Assembly (NCBI GenBank): GCA_021736645.1
Contig: JAIPFM010000003.1
Span: 1-42,091 of the forward strand
Reading direction: 5' to 3'
DNA: 42,091 nt
Origin: Phycisphaerae bacterium
Lineage (GTDB): Bacteria > Planctomycetota > Phycisphaerae > Sedimentisphaerales > Anaerobacaceae
Under the pieces are notes generated by a model. The model did not search any database and had not been told where the DNA came from. It saw only the letters and a program-made list of their open reading frames with translations. The position numbers were made by a program, and so were the translations under genes. Position 1 is the first letter of the stretch. Each line of letters starts with the position of its first letter. Shown here in pieces: positions 41,301 through 42,091 of this stretch.

Positions 41301-41470
41301 TCACAGTAAATCCTCAAGTCAAACGGCTGGTCATAGAATCCCCGGTCATGACTGTGAATCGTCTTTCCGACCTTTTCTGTCACAATGGGTTCACTGGCCT
41401 GCGCCTTGAGATCCTCGATCCCCCAGCACAGCAGCAGGCATATCCAGAAGACCACTATTCCATGTTTCAA
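38381..41470 (-). CDS. secreted CotH-kinase-like protein with chitobiase-type and lamin-tail domains
   Basis: The best start is a TTG at 41470: AGGAGG (41485-41480) lies nine bases upstream and the product then begins MKHGIVVFWICLLLCWGIED, a clear signal peptide. GTG at 41476 or ATG at 41524 would lengthen it. The roughly 1029 residues carry an N-terminal CHB_HEX-like domain (FTLDGAEPSETNGFLYDP). Next is a CotH region (about 200-540: KIEIHGNASRRPFRMQKHSL, LKYPLFPESDVEIFNQLVLR, FVWDQEIVLDY), then a second YYTLDGTDVRASE unit. A jelly-roll domain (LRVRYDDGFAAYLNGSRIAS) and a C-terminal lamin-tail domain (ITELMYHPVDANTEFIELKN) follow. CotH proteins phosphorylate secreted protein in spore formers; the role in this organism is unknown. 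Confidence 0.85.
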   Translation of the reverse strand: MKHGIVVFWICLLLCWGIEDLKAQASEPIVTEKVGKTIHSHDRGFYDQPFDLRIYCDTPGAIIHFTLDGAEPSETNGFLYDPAHAITITTTTLVRSIATRPGWQSPPTTTCTYLFVHDVARQPSDPPGWPEDWGYSSDARAIVPADYEMDPRVADHTLPGYSVQEALLDIPTVSIAMRLEDFISDATGIYANPQSRWERKCSVEYVLPNSSEGFQEDCKIEIHGNASRRPFRMQKHSLRLTFTSAYGVSKLKYPLFPESDVEIFNQLVLRACFTDSWGLVSWTSSRYRPNDSQYLRDIWMKDSLRDMGQPSSHGNFVHLYVNGLYFGLHNLTERLGEDFFAEHLGGEPEDWEVNEDFSSPDARWRAMMAIDPGTSAGFGQMQDTLDMENFADYMLLHFYADAEDWPHHNGYAAANAVSGDGRFRFFVWDQEIVLDYHGRAASRIDNAQGAGELFQKLRASAEFRLLFADRVYKHCFHDGALSEGASQTRYLNLGTGIDKAIVAESARWGDTQMSTPYGNSIQQPNPLTNINHDLYPPVPNGPDYYLTREDSWLVELDNVIQNYIPAIHDTSNAFALVNLLRSKDLYPKIDPPEFLLNWIPQHGGYAAQGDPLVIANLEGRGTIYYTLDGTDVRASENEGPNTSKILVAEDAIKFVWVPTRNIGLTWTGGAEPFDDSNWTDGMPRIRGTSGGVGYERSAGYDAFITYDVESNMFGTAEACYVRIPFFVEAEDLAACQNLVLRVRYDDGFAAYLNGSRIASANAATTPAWHAGATASHDDNAATVFQSFDCSNSLELLQAGGNLLAIHGMNFGVTSSDFLISVALVAGEDQSVQGISPSAVVYQGPMPLSESVQVKTRLYDNGQWSALNEAVYSVGPILESLRITELMYHPVDANTEFIELKNIGTESINLNRISFTRGIQFTFPSLILAPLDTVLVVQDPEAFAAEYDTSQLTIAGQYTGRLDNAGEQLQLQDAVGGVLCDFEYKDSWYRMTDGLGYSLTVQDPTHTEITAWGNKGTWQPSGVPGGSPGH

Positions 41471-41485
41471 AACCACGCTCCTCCT

Positions 41486-41859
41486 GTCCAAACCGGACAA
41501 GCTGTCAGACCCAAGGCACTGCATGAATTAAGCAGGACTCATGTCAGTCACTCGACACAGGCCCTGCTTGCTTTTTTAACGGTCATGATGCAGACTGAAT
41601 TATAGTCACACCATTATATTATCATTTGCCCCACAGGAGAAGGAAATAGAGGACAATCCCCTGTTATTGGGCCATCGCGACCGGGTACAGGCTCAAAATG
41701 CCATACACGTAAGACTTTTTTAAATAAACTGTTACAGACTTACAGCCGGCATCGTTTCAGGCCTTGAAGTGGCGTGATCAGGCTGACGCGTGAAATTGTT
41801 TTTTAAAACCTTATGGTTTGTGATACCCTCTTATACATCTTTTTAAAGGAGCCTAAAAC
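41486..41859. promoter_or_regulatory. AT-rich divergent intergenic region, no gene found
   Basis: About 370 bases separate the divergent CotH-like gene and the last, partial gene. Two TATAAT -10 matches on the minus strand (41604-41599 and 41618-41613) could serve the CotH-like gene, but no good -35 element accompanies them. On the plus strand, AAAGGAGCC (41845-41853) is the ribosome binding site of the last gene. I see no tRNA, hairpin terminator or repeat here. Confidence 0.3.
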
Positions 41860-42091
41860 ATGGTAGAACTCATCTCGTTCAGAAAACGGGTCTTCATGAC
41901 GGTGGTGCCCCTCCTTCTTGGGTCAACCCACCTGTGTGCAGGCGTAACACCGCAAACCGACAGTCCGGCATACCAGTCTTATGTCATTGTCACAAACCGG
42001 CAGACACTCGCACAGACCGAATGGAAGGCCGTGGTGGACACACTCCGAACGAAATACGATGGGTCCGTGATCCTGTACGAAGACGATGTCA
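41860..42091 (+). CDS. N-terminal part of a secreted protein of unknown function (3' end outside window)
   Basis: An ATG preceded by AAAGGAG opens a frame that stays open to the window edge (77 codons). It begins VELISFRKRVFMTVVPLLLG and STHLCAGVTPQ, a signal peptide with probable cleavage after LCAG. The mature start is SYVIVTNRQTLAQTEWKAVV, then DTLRTKYDGSVILYED, an alternating beta/alpha segment. The pattern YVIVTxxxT...WxxVVxxLxxKYxGxVxxY reminds me of the N-terminal domain of planctomycete and Verrucomicrobia secreted proteins, some with gingipain-like C25 domains, but nothing catalytic is visible yet. Confidence 0.75.
   Translation, partial: MVELISFRKRVFMTVVPLLLGSTHLCAGVTPQTDSPAYQSYVIVTNRQTLAQTEWKAVVDTLRTKYDGSVILYEDDV

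Noticed and set aside
1..42091. tRNA, rRNA, riboswitch or phage genes
   Set aside because: No TPsiC-arm and acceptor-stem combination, rRNA core sequence, known riboswitch core or phage structural gene could be seen; GTTCGAATC-like strings lie inside coding regions.

Overview
The window is moderately GC-rich, densely coding bacterial chromosome from a Gram-negative-like organism. I infer a member of the PVC superphylum, most likely Planctomycetota (Phycisphaerae-like). The reasons are a pseudopilin with a long H-x-G type tail, a NfeD/NfeD/FloA operon followed by a small acidic-tailed protein, an ECF sigma factor beside a large membrane Ser/Thr kinase, a signal peptidase I with big insertions, and large secreted CotH/lamin-tail and chitobiase-type proteins. 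This placement rests on family recognition only; no rRNA is present to test it.

Layout. 1-1394: end of a secreted beta-rich protein and a type II pseudopilin. 1392-1551: a 160-bp non-autonomous element lying exactly on the stop codons of two convergent genes. 1549-7015: PgpA-like protein (minus), aminotransferase, then the NfeD protease, short NfeD, FloA and small membrane protein operon. 7257-10873: TPR protein and response regulator (minus), a small unknown protein, and a soluble histidine kinase (plus). 11096-18886: a same-strand signalling cluster of coiled-coil membrane protein, TPR-FHA protein, 1050-residue membrane Ser/Thr kinase with a TM2 domain, membrane protein, and ECF sigma factor with a Cys/His C-terminal extension. 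19016-24934: housekeeping block of metallophosphoesterase, yidC, mnmE, and opposing nadC-birA. 25034-27095: a second copy of the 160-bp element at the stop codon of a secreted subtilase. 27290-35230: AlbA_2-domain protein, a large secreted protein with a chitobiase-type C-terminus, nrnA, lepB and aroC, the last followed by a strong intrinsic terminator. 35395-42091: heptamer tandem repeat, Tat-exported dienelactone hydrolase, unknown secreted protein, a CotH/lamin-tail protein, and the start of another secreted protein.

How the parts connect. The 12025-18886 genes look like one phospho-signalling unit: a transmembrane kinase, an FHA protein able to read phosphothreonine, and a sigma factor as output. 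NfeD and FloA form membrane microdomain machinery; YidC, LepB and the pseudopilin belong to envelope biogenesis and export, which fits the many secreted proteins.

The most noteworthy observations are: (i) two 97%-identical 160-bp elements with terminal inverted repeats, both inserted at CTAG so that TAG stop codons are kept; (ii) two different heptameric tandem repeats directly upstream of start codons; (iii) the kinase/FHA/ECF cluster; (iv) a chorismate synthase homologue lacking the signature His; (v) a PgpA homologue lacking conserved acidic residues; (vi) a signal peptidase I with a putative four-Cys zinc ribbon. No tRNA, rRNA, CRISPR array, phage genes or transposase gene was found.
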